The notes below the pieces were generated by a model. It was given only the letters and a program-made list of their open reading frames with translations. It searched no databases and was not told where the DNA came from. Shown here piece after piece: positions 8,264 through 16,449 of a stretch of 46,678 bases of DNA (its first letter is position 1; each line of letters begins with the position of its first letter). Origin of the DNA: Microcaldota archaeon (GTDB taxonomy: Archaea > Micrarchaeota > Micrarchaeia > Norongarragalinales > Norongarragalinaceae); contig JACRGH010000008.1 of assembly GCA_016212375.1 (NCBI GenBank), forward strand, positions 1 to 46,678. The letters are read 5' to 3'. A program made the position numbers and the translations under genes.

Positions 8264-9286
8264 TCAGACTTCCTTGACCTGGAAGCTTTCAAAGAACTTC
8301 GTGGTCGGCTTCAACTTCCGGGTGTTGCCGTGTTTTTTGGACTCCAAGTAACCCGCCATCTTCAGCTCGGTGACGTAGGCGTAGATTTCGCCTTTGAAAA
8401 AGTGCTTCAGGTCCGATTGCAGCAGTTCTTTCTTTTTCGCAACCAGTGCCAAAATCCGCATGGATTTCTTGGATAATTCGACTTCCTTGCTTAACTTGGC
8501 CACGCGGTGTAGGTATTGAGGTTTGAGCTGTAAGGCCGCACCGTGTTCGTTCACGGCCAACTCGTAGGAACTGTCTTTGGGCACGATTTGGGCAAGTTCC
8601 CCAAGCAAGGCGTCCAGTCGGTCCTTGGGCACCGCCAACAGGTCTTGCAACTGTTTGTGGGCCATGGGTTTGTTGGCTAAGAATAAGGCCGCTTCCAAGA
8701 CCCGGATGGGTGGGAGGTTTTCGGCTGGCATCGCGTCCATGTGAGAGTCTTCCGGGTAATCGGGTTTGGGACTGGTTTTGGACTTGGCACCGGCATTGGT
8801 TCGCGCTGCGTTGCCCGTCAGAGTTTCATCATTTTCCACTGGGTCGCCATCCTCGTCCAACTGCTCATCGGCATCTTCCGGTTCGTTCGGCGCACCTTTG
8901 CCTTGCATCAGGTTGTCCGGGTCCAAAATGGTGGCGGTATCGGAGGAATTGGTTGCCGACATGGCCATTGGCGCCGTTTCAACTTGCATCCCCATGGGTG
9001 CGGCCGAGTCAGCTTTGAAGGACGAAGTGGCGGGCTGAGTCGTGGTGTCGGTTTGTGCCGTATCCGCCGGAGGCGTTATTTCCTCCATCTTGGCCTGCTC
9101 CACCAATCCGTCCAGCACGTCCAACGAGGCGGGTTGGTTCTTGGCTTTTTTTTCCTTTTTCCGCACGTTTTGGTCGGCGGTTTCGTCCAAGGGGACTTCC
9201 TTGAAATCATCCTCGAAAAGTTTAGCATCCGTATTGTCCAGCGGCATGGCGCGAGTTGCGTCTGAGGTTTGCACCGGTTCGTTCAT
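8264..9286 (-). CDS. scpB: ScpB-like SMC-complex subunit with long acidic N-terminal extension
   Basis: The C-terminal ~150 residues match the segregation and condensation protein B family, two winged helices that bind the kleisin ScpA and help SMC organise chromosomes. Visible features are IRVLEAALFLANKPM, a central YELAVNEHGAALQLKP strand pair, and TTKFFESFQV near the end. The first ~190 residues are unusual: low complexity, acidic, rich in Thr, Ala and Asp, with no predicted fold. Ordinary ScpB proteins are about 180-200 residues, so the extension nearly doubles the length. A TTTAA box about 25-32 nt before the ATG suggests a leaderless transcript. ScpA is not in the window. Confidence 0.85.
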   Translation of the reverse strand: MNEPVQTSDATRAMPLDNTDAKLFEDDFKEVPLDETADQNVRKKEKKAKNQPASLDVLDGLVEQAKMEEITPPADTAQTDTTTQPATSSFKADSAAPMGMQVETAPMAMSATNSSDTATILDPDNLMQGKGAPNEPEDADEQLDEDGDPVENDETLTGNAARTNAGAKSKTSPKPDYPEDSHMDAMPAENLPPIRVLEAALFLANKPMAHKQLQDLLAVPKDRLDALLGELAQIVPKDSSYELAVNEHGAALQLKPQYLHRVAKLSKEVELSKKSMRILALVAKKKELLQSDLKHFFKGEIYAYVTELKMAGYLESKKHGNTRKLKPTTKFFESFQVKEV

Positions 9287-9308
9287 GGTTGGAATTAGAG
9301 GGGTTGAA

Positions 9309-9318
9309 GATTTAACGG
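9309..9318 (-). promoter_or_regulatory. TATA-like box for scpB
   Basis: On the minus strand the sequence reads CCGTTAAATC, with the AT core about 25-30 nt upstream of the scpB ATG at 9286. This is the spacing expected for a leaderless archaeal transcript. Confidence 0.45.
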
Positions 9319-9352
9319 TTTTGTAGAGGTGGCCGGTGGCTTGAGGGTTGGG

Positions 9353-9760
9353 TTACGGACTGCCCGCTTTGGCTTCGGCTTCAATCTCCGCAAGGTGGTG
9401 GGCGCTCAATTCGGCCCATGGTGGGTGTTGTTCGGCCAATTTCGTCGGCACGATGTATGTGTGGATTTGAACTCCCTGAATTGGCTTTTTGTTACTGGTT
9501 GCGCCAATGCTTTCCAGGAATTTTGTCATCCTTCCCACCCATGCGTCGGATTTTTCACCGGATTTCGGTTGCCCTTTCCGTTCCTCGACCAAATCCCGCA
9601 TGGTTTGGGCATGCCGTGGGCCAAGTTCAAGTATTTCCAAATTTTGATGGTATCGCGGCCCCTGTTTGGGCATGGAGACGTTGGATAGGACAAATCGTGA
9701 AATTTCATTCATCGTTTTCACCCGGTTTTTACACTCTTTAATCCAAGGCTGTTTAGTCAT
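9353..9760 (-). CDS. Hypothetical protein
   Basis: About 135 residues from the chosen ATG (MTKQPWIKECKNR). The ORF-track start overlaps the neighbouring gene and adds a Ser/Asn-rich segment that looks non-coding. The protein is basic to neutral, mostly helical, with no signal peptide or catalytic motif. It lies 62 bp downstream of another unrecognised gene on the same strand and may share its transcript. No function is assigned. Confidence 0.55.
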   Translation of the reverse strand: MTKQPWIKECKNRVKTMNEISRFVLSNVSMPKQGPRYHQNLEILELGPRHAQTMRDLVEERKGQPKSGEKSDAWVGRMTKFLESIGATSNKKPIQGVQIHTYIVPTKLAEQHPPWAELSAHHLAEIEAEAKAGSP

Positions 9761-9822
9761 GTGATTGGATTTATTGGTTGCCGTAAGGTGGTCGGTGGCG
9801 CGATTTGGTTGTCCGGATTGTT

Positions 9823-10326
9823 TTATTTCTTCATTGTCGTTTGCAACATGCCGACTTCTATTGCTACCCACGGGTCACCCCCAATCTTGGGGTGGTTTTT
9901 AAGAGCGCCTAAAAACTTTGCCGCCGTCTTCAACTGGTAAGGTTCTAGAGAATATCCCATCTTCAGGAAACGGGCCTTGGCAACACGCTCCTCGTCTTGG
10001 GTGTGGTCGTGCAACCAAAACGCTTCAAACTGCTCCTCGTTCAATTCTCCCGACCCGTATCCCTGGCTTTTGTATTTCGCGTACGCGTGCTCGATTTCTT
10101 TTTGCATCAAGTTTTTGACTGCCTGGGTGCTACCTTCATAGATTGCAAACGGTTGTGCGCCCAAACTTTTGAGTTGCTTGGCGTCAAGCGTTTGGCCAAC
10201 GTCGAACGAATGTATGCCCGGTATGGCGTGCTCGCTAACTTTTTCGCCATCTTTCAGCGTAAGATACATTACGCCCCTTTCAAAATGCTTTGTCCAACTT
10301 ACTACTTTGAAATTGCATTCCGGCAT
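9823..10326 (-). CDS. Hypothetical protein with a leaderless promoter
   Basis: About 167 residues from the ATG at 10326 (MPECNFKVVSW). This start is chosen because a clear TATA box (CTATATATTA) lies 22-32 nt upstream, which would put the transcript start at the ATG; the longer ORF-track start would lie upstream of the promoter. The product appears soluble, with a beta-rich N-terminal part and a helical C-terminal half. The family is not recognised. It is divergent from rpsB. Confidence 0.6.
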   Translation of the reverse strand: MPECNFKVVSWTKHFERGVMYLTLKDGEKVSEHAIPGIHSFDVGQTLDAKQLKSLGAQPFAIYEGSTQAVKNLMQKEIEHAYAKYKSQGYGSGELNEEQFEAFWLHDHTQDEERVAKARFLKMGYSLEPYQLKTAAKFLGALKNHPKIGGDPWVAIEVGMLQTTMKK

Positions 10327-10347
10327 GATTTGAGGTGTATGTCGTAG

Positions 10348-10358
10348 TAATATATAGC
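10348..10358 (-). promoter_or_regulatory. TATA box of the gene starting at 10326
   Basis: The minus strand reads CTATATATTAC preceded by GG (a possible BRE). It lies 22-32 nt upstream of the ATG, so the mRNA is probably leaderless. Confidence 0.6.
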
Positions 10359-10492
10359 CTATTCGGCACGTTGATATCGGCGTTGGAAGCGCTATTTGAG
10401 TCAAACAAGTTTCCAACGACTACGAGCAGACCCTCTTCAAATCAAAAAGGAAAAGAACGGTTTGCGCCCCATTTGGAGTTGAAGTTTTAGTT

Positions 10493-11083
10493 ATGGTCGA
10501 GTTTCTCATCCCGCAGGAACAATACTTGGAAGCCGGCGCCCACATCGGCACCCGCCAAAAACATGGCAGCATGCGCGGCTACATCTACAAGGCCCGCGAC
10601 GACGGCCTGCACGTGTTGGACCTTAAAAAACTGGACGAGCGTCTGCGTCTGGCAGGAGCCTTGTTGGCCAAATACCCGCTTTCCGAAGTCTTCATCATCG
10701 GCAACAAGGACAACGCCCGCAAACCGCTCCAAAAATTCTGCGAACTGACCGGGGCCACGGCTTTGGTCGGCCGCTTCACCCCGGGTCGCTTTACCAACCC
10801 GGCGCGTGAGGATTTTTGTGAGCCCAGACTCGTCGTCGTAACGGACCCCTCGGTCGACCGTCAAGCGGTGCGTGAAGCGTTTGCCATCCACGTGCCGGTC
10901 ATCGCCTTTTGCGATACCAACAACGCCACGCATTACGTGGACATGGTCATCCCCACCAACAACAAGGGCCGCAAAAGCATAGCGTTGATGTACTACCTGC
11001 TGGCGCGGGAAGTGATGAAAGCCACGGGTGCCATTTCCGGCAACGAGGCGTTCACGACGACGCCGCAGGAGTTTGAGGGGTAA
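10493..11083 (+). CDS. rpsB: 30S ribosomal protein uS2, archaeal
   Basis: Structural protein of the small ribosomal subunit. The 196-residue length and features such as YLEAGAHIGTRQKHG, GRFTPGRFTNP and the IPTNNKGRKSIALMYYLLARE tail identify the archaeal/eukaryotic branch of uS2; bacterial S2 is longer, with a coiled-coil insertion. In many archaea rpsB sits in an operon with enolase or RNA polymerase genes. Here it stands alone between divergent and convergent unrelated genes. A pyrimidine-rich, T-rich stretch directly after the stop is its probable terminator. Confidence 0.97.
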   Translation: MVEFLIPQEQYLEAGAHIGTRQKHGSMRGYIYKARDDGLHVLDLKKLDERLRLAGALLAKYPLSEVFIIGNKDNARKPLQKFCELTGATALVGRFTPGRFTNPAREDFCEPRLVVVTDPSVDRQAVREAFAIHVPVIAFCDTNNATHYVDMVIPTNNKGRKSIALMYYLLAREVMKATGAISGNEAFTTTPQEFEG

Positions 11084-11105
11084 ATACTAGGGCCTTCATT
11101 GGCCT

Positions 11106-11150
11106 TTGTTTTCTTTTTCCTTTTTTGTTTTTCTTTTTTTCCAAACGATT
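11106..11150 (+). terminator. Poly-T terminator after rpsB
   Basis: A long T-rich tract with several runs of five or more T (for example CCTTTTTTGTTTTTCTTTTTTT) follows the uS2 stop by about 25 nt on the coding strand. This is the typical archaeal termination signal. Confidence 0.65.
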
Positions 11151-11231
11151 TCCTGCCGTTGGTTTTTGCGGTCGGGAAAGTCCTTTTTTTGAGCTGTCGC
11201 TGATGCGGCAAAATTTCATTTTCCGTTTTCT

Positions 11232-11576
11232 TCATCCCAGCTTCGTCTTTTTGATAGTGATTGAATACTCAGTTTTCGACAATTGCAATCCACGGCTTTC
11301 GTGAGGCATGGAGGCCAACGTTTCGGCGATTTGCGCTTTTTCCAACAGCAACTGGCGCAGGACTTCCGTATCCGGTTGGACGAGTTTTTGGGCTTTCAGA
11401 CGTTCCGACATGGCGGCGGCAAAAGTTTCCGGCATTTGGAAGCCATCGGGCGTAAAGCTGGCCATCTGGGTGTTGATTTGGGTGAGGCGTTGTTCCAATT
11501 CGTTGCGGGTCGAAGGTCCATTGGCGACGTTGGTAGGACTGGACGCGACGTCCAAATTGTGGGTGTGCGGTTTCAT
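11232..11576 (-). CDS. Hypothetical helical protein
   Basis: About 114 residues from the ATG (MKPHTHNLD). This start is preferred over the upstream GTG because an AT box (AATAAAAA on the minus strand) sits 24-31 nt before it. The N-terminal third is Ser/Thr/Asn-rich. The rest is a predicted helical hairpin (ERLKAQKLVQPDTEVLRQLLLEKAQIAETL) with a basic end. It is divergent from the gene at 11633. No family is recognised. Confidence 0.55.
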   Translation of the reverse strand: MKPHTHNLDVASSPTNVANGPSTRNELEQRLTQINTQMASFTPDGFQMPETFAAAMSERLKAQKLVQPDTEVLRQLLLEKAQIAETLASMPHESRGLQLSKTEYSITIKKTKLG

Positions 11577-11599
11577 GACTTCCTTGGGCCATTGCACGC

Positions 11600-11607
11600 T
11601 TTTTATT
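11600..11607. promoter_or_regulatory. Shared bidirectional TATA-like box
   Basis: TTTTTATT lies 26-33 nt upstream of the plus-strand ATG at 11633 and 24-31 nt upstream of the minus-strand ATG at 11576. One AT-rich element may therefore serve both leaderless divergent genes. Confidence 0.45.
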
Positions 11608-11632
11608 CTTGGGGTGACACCATTTCTGCCTT

Positions 11633-12388
11633 ATGACCATTGCCGAAGAGGTTGAAAGCGTTTGGGCAGGCGTCCAGCTGAAGCCGAAAAAAGGCGTCGA
11701 GAAAGCGTACTACGCCGATTTGTTGCGCCGCGTCATGGTGTCCAAAAAGCAATTGGAAGAAACCGGACGGAAATACTCGATTCTGCCTGATTTGCGGGAG
11801 CTCACGCGCCGCACCATGGTGCGCATTCCGGCGGAACACGTGGAGTATCTTGAAATATCCGTTTTTGATTTGATTTCCAATCCGCTCAAGAAAAATTTGC
11901 AACCTTTTGTCTCCGAATTCAAGACATCCGGTGACGACTTGGAATTGGTCTTGTGGTTCGTGCGCCACGCCAAGAAAGAGCCGAGCCTTGCGCTGGACTT
12001 CAAGGCCCTGCAAAGCTGGTTGGACGAGCAGACCATGCCATCGGACAGTTCCGCCTCTTCTGGAAAAGAGTCGGCCGCTTTGGTTGCACCCGTAGCTGTT
12101 TCTGCCGCGCCCAATTCGGCTTCCTTCCCGTCGCCCGTTTCCGATGCCACGACGGCCACGGATGCTTCCTCGTCGTCTTTGCCTGCCCCTCCGTCTTCCG
12201 CTGCGGAAGTTGCTTCGGATTCTTCGTCAAAGTCTTCCGATTCGTCTTCTTCGGATTCCGAGTCTTTTTCGACGTCCTCCGCCGAATCATCTTCTTCCTC
12301 GTCTTTGCAAACCGACACGTCCGTTCCCACTCCGCCAATGTCCGAATCCGACGGCACCAATGCGGACCGCATTTTTGAACACGATTGA
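11633..12388 (+). CDS. Hypothetical protein with Ser-rich disordered tail
   Basis: 251 residues in two halves. Residues 1-135 look folded and helical, with a basic segment and the motif RRTMVRIPAEHVEYLEIS. Residues 136-250 are a low-complexity Ser/Ala/Asp-rich tail (for example SSSKSSDSSSSDSESFSTSS) with no fold. There is no signal peptide, so the tail is probably cytosolic and might be a phosphorylation or solubility region. It overlaps the next ORF by 4 bp (TTGA), suggesting an operon with the small paralogous genes downstream. No family is recognised. Confidence 0.6.
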   Translation: MTIAEEVESVWAGVQLKPKKGVEKAYYADLLRRVMVSKKQLEETGRKYSILPDLRELTRRTMVRIPAEHVEYLEISVFDLISNPLKKNLQPFVSEFKTSGDDLELVLWFVRHAKKEPSLALDFKALQSWLDEQTMPSDSSASSGKESAALVAPVAVSAAPNSASFPSPVSDATTATDASSSSLPAPPSSAAEVASDSSSKSSDSSSSDSESFSTSSAESSSSSSLQTDTSVPTPPMSESDGTNADRIFEHD

Positions 12389-12726
12389 GGGTGGTTTGCG
12401 TGCAGGAACGCATTCGCCGTCTTGAGAAAATTTGGGACGGTATTTTTGTACCTGAGCCATTGTTGGATCCGGATTTTCATTTTCCAGATTTGAAAACGTA
12501 CGAATCCCTTAAGGGTAAATTGGGTTTTCATAATCGCCGTGTGGAAACCGCATTGCGTCAATCCTTGACGCTGTTCCAGCGGGCGGAGCATGCCGCCCTT
12601 TCAAACGCGTTGGTTGGTCATCCTTTAACCCGCCAAAAAATAGCTTTTCGCAATGTGAACAGTTCATTCAAGGTCTGGACTGTTGCGGATTTGGTTTCCG
12701 TTTCCTTAAAATTCAAGAAAAACTAG
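12385..12726 (+). CDS. Small hypothetical protein, tandem paralogue 1
   Basis: Up to 113 residues. The start is uncertain: a TTG overlaps the upstream stop, and in-frame GTG codons follow at 12391 and 12400. It shares a layout with the next gene: LEKIW near the N-terminus, then LVGHPLTRQKIAFRN and TVADLV near the C-terminus, against LVRHPFRTKLVFFRS and TVAEVL next door. The two look like an old tandem duplication. It is basic, soluble and without a recognised domain. Confidence 0.55.
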   Translation: MRVVCVQERIRRLEKIWDGIFVPEPLLDPDFHFPDLKTYESLKGKLGFHNRRVETALRQSLTLFQRAEHAALSNALVGHPLTRQKIAFRNVNSSFKVWTVADLVSVSLKFKKN

Positions 12727-12737
12727 AACCGATGCGT

Positions 12738-13034
12738 ATGCCCGCCCTTCCCAATTCATTGAACGCCCAATTACCCCTGTTGGAAAAAATCTGGGCCCCC
12801 GTCACTCCCGTGAGCCGCAATTCCAAGGAACTGGACGAACATCTGGACGCCGCTCTTTTGGCCGTCCAACAATCCAAGCCCGTGGTATTCGGCTTCTTTT
12901 GGCCCGATTTTTCCAAGACGTTAGTACGTCATCCGTTTCGGACCAAATTGGTCTTTTTTCGCTCCGCTGCCGGTGAACTGCAGAGTCGCACCGTGGCCGA
13001 AGTGCTGCGGGAGATAATCGAGGGCAAACGCTAG
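12738..13034 (+). CDS. Small hypothetical protein, tandem paralogue 2
   Basis: About 98 residues. An AT box (TTAAAA around 12707) lies 25-31 nt before the ATG at 12738 and supports this start, though an ATG at 12732 is in frame two codons earlier. It shares LEKIW, the LVRHP..K..FFR segment and TVAEVL with the preceding gene. It is soluble, and its function is unknown. The next gene begins 14 bp downstream behind a GAGGAT motif, so co-transcription is likely. Confidence 0.55.
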   Translation: MPALPNSLNAQLPLLEKIWAPVTPVSRNSKELDEHLDAALLAVQQSKPVVFGFFWPDFSKTLVRHPFRTKLVFFRSAAGELQSRTVAEVLREIIEGKR

Positions 13035-13047
13035 AATTGAGGATTCC

Positions 13048-14001
13048 ATGATGCTGAAGAAATTGGAGGTACCGACGCCGTCCAAGGCGTTTGAGAAAAT
13101 GGCGCGATGGGCAGCCACGCATGTCAAATCAAACGGCCTGAATGTTGCCATTCCTACGATTCTTGAAAAACAGCACCGGCACCGTATGGTTCGCATTCCA
13201 AACGTCTTTTTTCAAAACAAATTGATGGGGATGTCCGCCATGGTAAACCGAAACGTACTAGTCAATGCCTTGGATGCCGAATTCTCTTTTTTCAAAGGCG
13301 CGGACAAGTCGAAAAACGGCTTGCAAGTCAAAGGCTTAAAAACCGTGTCAAACGTGGCCGTGGCCTGCGACGCCGCGTTGGAAACGATTGAAGGCGCGGT
13401 TGCGGCCAAGGCGGACTTGCTCGTCGTGCATCATGGTTTGTTGTGGGAAGGCGCGGGCCCGATTCGAACGGACCCACTGCTCCGAAAACGCCTGGCATTT
13501 GCAAAAAACGCCGGTTTGAACCTCTACGCACAACACCTGCCATTGGATGCGCATCCCAAATTGGGAAATAATGTCGTGCTTGGCCACGCGTTGGGCCTGT
13601 CGGACTTGGTGCCGGCGTGCGTTCATGACGGTGCGAAAGTCGCGTTCAAAGGCCGTTTGGAAAAGCCGGTATCCCTTTCTGCATTTTCAAAAACCGTGGC
13701 AAAAAAAGTCGGTGACGTTTACGCCGTGCTGCCTTTCGGCCCCCAAATGGTCAAGCGCGTGGCCGTCTGCTCCGGATCCGGCGGCTTTTGCACGTCGTTT
13801 GCCAAAACCGAGGGATTTGACACGTTAGTCGTGGGCGAGTTTAAGCACTCCGATTACCATGCGGCCAAAGAGTTCGGCGTGAACGTGATTGAGGCGGGAC
13901 ACTACAACACGGAAGTGTGGGGCGTCCAAGCCGTCGGACGTTGGATTGAGGCGCGCTTTGGCGTGCCGATCGTGTGTGTGAATGCGCCGACGGGGTATTG
14001 A
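13048..14001 (+). CDS. Nif3-like dinuclear metal-centre protein with N-terminal extension
   Basis: The Nif3/YbgI/DUF34 family forms hexameric rings with a two-metal site per subunit; its reaction is unsettled (GTP cyclohydrolase-like or metal-insertion roles have been proposed). Visible signatures are KNGLQVKG, VVHHGLLW (metal-binding His pair), GHALGLSD, VAVCSGSGG, and GEFKHSDYHAA followed by EAGHYNTE (C-terminal metal ligands). The core runs from about residue 65. Residues 1-64 (MMLKKLEVPTPSKAF...) are not part of the family. A GAGGAT motif before the ATG at 13048 supports translation of the extension, but an in-frame ATG at 13240 would give an ordinary-length protein. The first start is listed with reserve. 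Confidence 0.85.
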   Translation: MMLKKLEVPTPSKAFEKMARWAATHVKSNGLNVAIPTILEKQHRHRMVRIPNVFFQNKLMGMSAMVNRNVLVNALDAEFSFFKGADKSKNGLQVKGLKTVSNVAVACDAALETIEGAVAAKADLLVVHHGLLWEGAGPIRTDPLLRKRLAFAKNAGLNLYAQHLPLDAHPKLGNNVVLGHALGLSDLVPACVHDGAKVAFKGRLEKPVSLSAFSKTVAKKVGDVYAVLPFGPQMVKRVAVCSGSGGFCTSFAKTEGFDTLVVGEFKHSDYHAAKEFGVNVIEAGHYNTEVWGVQAVGRWIEARFGVPIVCVNAPTGY

Positions 14002-14068
14002 GTTTCCCGGGCTTTTGGTTGCGTTTTTTGTGCGTGGATTGTCTGCCGGTGTTTACTTTCCGGATGGG

Positions 14069-14074
14069 TTTAAA
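14069..14074 (+). promoter_or_regulatory. TATA box of the HELTH protein gene
   Basis: TTTAAA lies 29-34 nt before the ATG at 14103, fitting a leaderless or nearly leaderless transcript. Confidence 0.5.
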
Positions 14075-14102
14075 GCGCGGCTTCCGCTAAACTGTTTTGT
14101 CC

Positions 14103-15587
14103 ATGTGCCCTTCTGAAAAACCGATTCCGGCCCGTCCATCCAAGCGCGCTTTCCGCCGACCGTTCTGGCTCTTTACGGCCGCCACCGCCGCGGTGTTGGG
14201 CGGACACGTGTTGGGTCTGTTCAATCCGAAACCGCAAACGCCGCCAATCAAGCATTTTTCGGCGGCAGTCGGCACGAGCCGGGTTCCGATTGATTTAACC
14301 GCGATACACGCGGATGAAACACCCCGGCCGCGGTTGACCTACGATGTCAAGCGGGTCAAGACCGCTTCGGGAAGTGTCAACCTGGGTTTTCCAGATGTCA
14401 TTGATTGCCGCAAGTGCCATGATATGCACGATTTGCCGATTTCAATGGCCAATGAACTTTTGGCAAAAGATCGGGCGGTGCGCGATCTTTTTCCCCCCGA
14501 CGGTATTCATTCCAACCTTGAGGATGCGTTCGTTTCCTTTCCGCCCCTGCGTTATTATCGGGGTGAGTCGGAAAAAATCGGCCATTCGCATGCGGGTACT
14601 GCCGCCCATGGTATCGATTTCAAGCTTCCCTTTGTTGTGCCGCAGTACGTGCGCGATACCATCTACGGACATGAGTTGACTCATTTCCACACGTCTTGCC
14701 CGGAGGATTATCTGGCTGAAATGTGGGCTGCACCCGCTTCGTTTTTCCTTTCAAAAAATAAGGCGTCCTCAAAAAGTGATTCCTGGAACAATTTCTCCAA
14801 GTTCGTGGGCCTGATGCAGCGTGCGGCCCTTTTACACGACCGGCTTTCCGGACCCCTGGAGCCGAACTTGGACCATGATTCTGGCGCGCGTGCGCTCCGG
14901 CAGTTGCTCGGCTACGTCCATGATGAGCATCTGGACACGTTGAAGCCGCTTTTCAAGGAAGCCTTTTCCCAATACCGCCGGAATAACCTGTTCTGGGATG
15001 CGGCGGCCTTTGAATACCAGAATCCATGGTTGCCGCTGGACGTCCAAGTGGCGCGCAAGATGTTCCAGCAAAAGCACCCCCGTCTGATGGAACAATTGGC
15101 CTATCCCCGGGTTGTTCAAGGTGATGCGAACGGATTCCGTGCGGCCGGTGAAGATATTCTCCGAGAACGATTGGCTTTCAAACGGCCGACTTCCTTCCGT
15201 CCGGTGGATTACGCGGCCGAAAAACTGGACAAAGTCGGGGTTGATATCCGGAATATGTTCTGCGTCCAGAATGCGCGCGAATTGCCCCAAGCGGTCAGTG
15301 ATGCCATCTATTATGCGGCGATTTTCCAGACGTTTTGCCATCCGGACGGGCGGTTGAAATATTCCGCGGTTACGACGCGGGAATTCCGCAAGCATGCGTC
15401 CGAAAAACTTGCCCGTTTGGATGTTTATCTGAAATATGCGCGTGTGTGGGTCCATGGTCAACCGGGCTTGGAAAATCCGGGGAACCGATTTTTCATGAAG
15501 CGTTTCTCTATCTCCATTTCCGCTGCAAAATCCCGCCGGGCCGAATTGAAACGGGCGTTGCGGACCGGCCGGTTTGTCCGTCCCTGA
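14103..15587 (+). CDS. Membrane-anchored putative zincin-like protein (HELTH motif)
   Basis: 494 residues, starting at the ATG three codons after the ORF-track TTG. A basic N-terminus and one hydrophobic helix (FWLFTAATAAVLGGHVLGLF) indicate an N-terminal membrane anchor, with the rest presumably outside. Around residue 195 is GHELTHFH, an HExxH metallopeptidase motif. A Glu 13 residues beyond the second His of the motif (in SCPEDYLAEMWA) could be the third ligand. A CxxCH sequence (DCRKCHDMH) near residue 100 could bind haem c or metal. No known peptidase family was recognised, so the activity is inferred from one motif. A T8 terminator follows. Confidence 0.6.
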   Translation: MCPSEKPIPARPSKRAFRRPFWLFTAATAAVLGGHVLGLFNPKPQTPPIKHFSAAVGTSRVPIDLTAIHADETPRPRLTYDVKRVKTASGSVNLGFPDVIDCRKCHDMHDLPISMANELLAKDRAVRDLFPPDGIHSNLEDAFVSFPPLRYYRGESEKIGHSHAGTAAHGIDFKLPFVVPQYVRDTIYGHELTHFHTSCPEDYLAEMWAAPASFFLSKNKASSKSDSWNNFSKFVGLMQRAALLHDRLSGPLEPNLDHDSGARALRQLLGYVHDEHLDTLKPLFKEAFSQYRRNNLFWDAAAFEYQNPWLPLDVQVARKMFQQKHPRLMEQLAYPRVVQGDANGFRAAGEDILRERLAFKRPTSFRPVDYAAEKLDKVGVDIRNMFCVQNARELPQAVSDAIYYAAIFQTFCHPDGRLKYSAVTTREFRKHASEKLARLDVYLKYARVWVHGQPGLENPGNRFFMKRFSISISAAKSRRAELKRALRTGRFVRP

Positions 15588-15628
15588 TTGTGTGAGTGAA
15601 ATGAATACTCCTGATAGTGCCCTTCCGG

Positions 15629-15636
15629 TTTTTTTT
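15629..15636 (+). terminator. T8 terminator
   Basis: A run of eight T after GG, about 45 nt past the stop of the HELTH protein gene on its coding strand, lies in the gap between two convergent genes. Confidence 0.55.
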
Positions 15637-15669
15637 GCCAGACCGGTTGTGAATGCTTACTATTCGGCA

Positions 15670-16095
15670 TTATGGCAATTCCAAATACGCGTCCTTTTTC
15701 GACGGATTGCAGTATAGTCCGATTCCCTGCTCGGCCAAAAAATCAAGCCCGATGATGCTGGGGATGCTTTTGGCCCGCAATCGTTCCCAATCGTTTTGCT
15801 TCGATGGGGTGGCGGCGAACAAGCGTTGCGTTTTGAGGCGTATCGTCTGGTTTTCTTCATCATCCATAATAAGCACGACGTCGTCCATCCGGTGCAATTT
15901 TAGGCTCCCGCCGCCGATGTACGACATTTCGGAAAATGAAAGCCGGGCTTGTGGAAAATTCAAGCGGTCGATTTCTCCGTACCCCATCATCGAGCGGTTG
16001 CTTCCGGTGTCAATGATGGACTTTACGTAGGCCATGCCTAACCGGTATTGCGCGGCTTTGACCATTGCGTAGAGCACAAGCTCATCGCTAGACAT
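15670..16095 (-). CDS. Retropepsin-like (clan AA) aspartic protease
   Basis: About 141 residues. The half-protease fold of clan AA is indicated by SIIDTGSNRSMM (catalytic Asp in DTGS) and by the later hydrophobic-hydrophobic-Gly element SIPSIIGLDFLAEQGIGL. Members are expected to act as homodimers, since only one DTG is present. There is no signal peptide, so it is probably cytosolic. The upstream neighbour is a DUF5678 protein, and pairing of these two families is something I recall from prokaryotic genomes. The start is the ATG at 16095 rather than the TTG at 16116. The substrate is unknown. Confidence 0.8.
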   Translation of the reverse strand: MSSDELVLYAMVKAAQYRLGMAYVKSIIDTGSNRSMMGYGEIDRLNFPQARLSFSEMSYIGGGSLKLHRMDDVVLIMDDEENQTIRLKTQRLFAATPSKQNDWERLRAKSIPSIIGLDFLAEQGIGLYCNPSKKDAYLELP

Positions 16096-16117
16096 CTTCA
16101 AAGGTACTTTCAACAAA

Positions 16118-16372
16118 TCACATCGGGGTCAGAACACGGGACCTGCTCGTCAGAAACGTGACTAATACCAGCGCCGGATTAAAACCAAGCGTCTTGAGCC
16201 GGTCCAGCATGTGGTCGTGCGACGCATCGGCAACCACGACCTTTTCGTCTTTTACCGCGATGAATTGGCCGTCAAATTGTTCGAGCAGTTCTTTGTAGTG
16301 CACGGACATCCAATCCGAATCCCGGCGCAGTTGGCGTAGCAGGATTTTTTCTTCAGCCGTTGCGTATTCCAT
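16118..16372 (-). CDS. DUF5678-like small protein
   Basis: 84 residues. The core WMSVHYKELLEQFDGQFIAVKDEKVVVADASHDHML resembles DUF5678, a small domain of unknown function with a GxyIAV..EkVV..a pattern found next to clan AA proteases. The stop lies 22 bp before the protease ATG, so the two form an operon and may work as a pair, for example as partner or inhibitor (inference). There is no membrane segment. The upstream region is the hairpin element described separately. Confidence 0.7.
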   Translation of the reverse strand: MEYATAEEKILLRQLRRDSDWMSVHYKELLEQFDGQFIAVKDEKVVVADASHDHMLDRLKTLGFNPALVLVTFLTSRSRVLTPM

Positions 16373-16449
16373 TTCTTTTCCCTCTGAAACGATTTGGGCG
16401 CAAAGGCTGTAATAAACCTTGGGTGGATTTTTATTCCACTCGGGACCGC

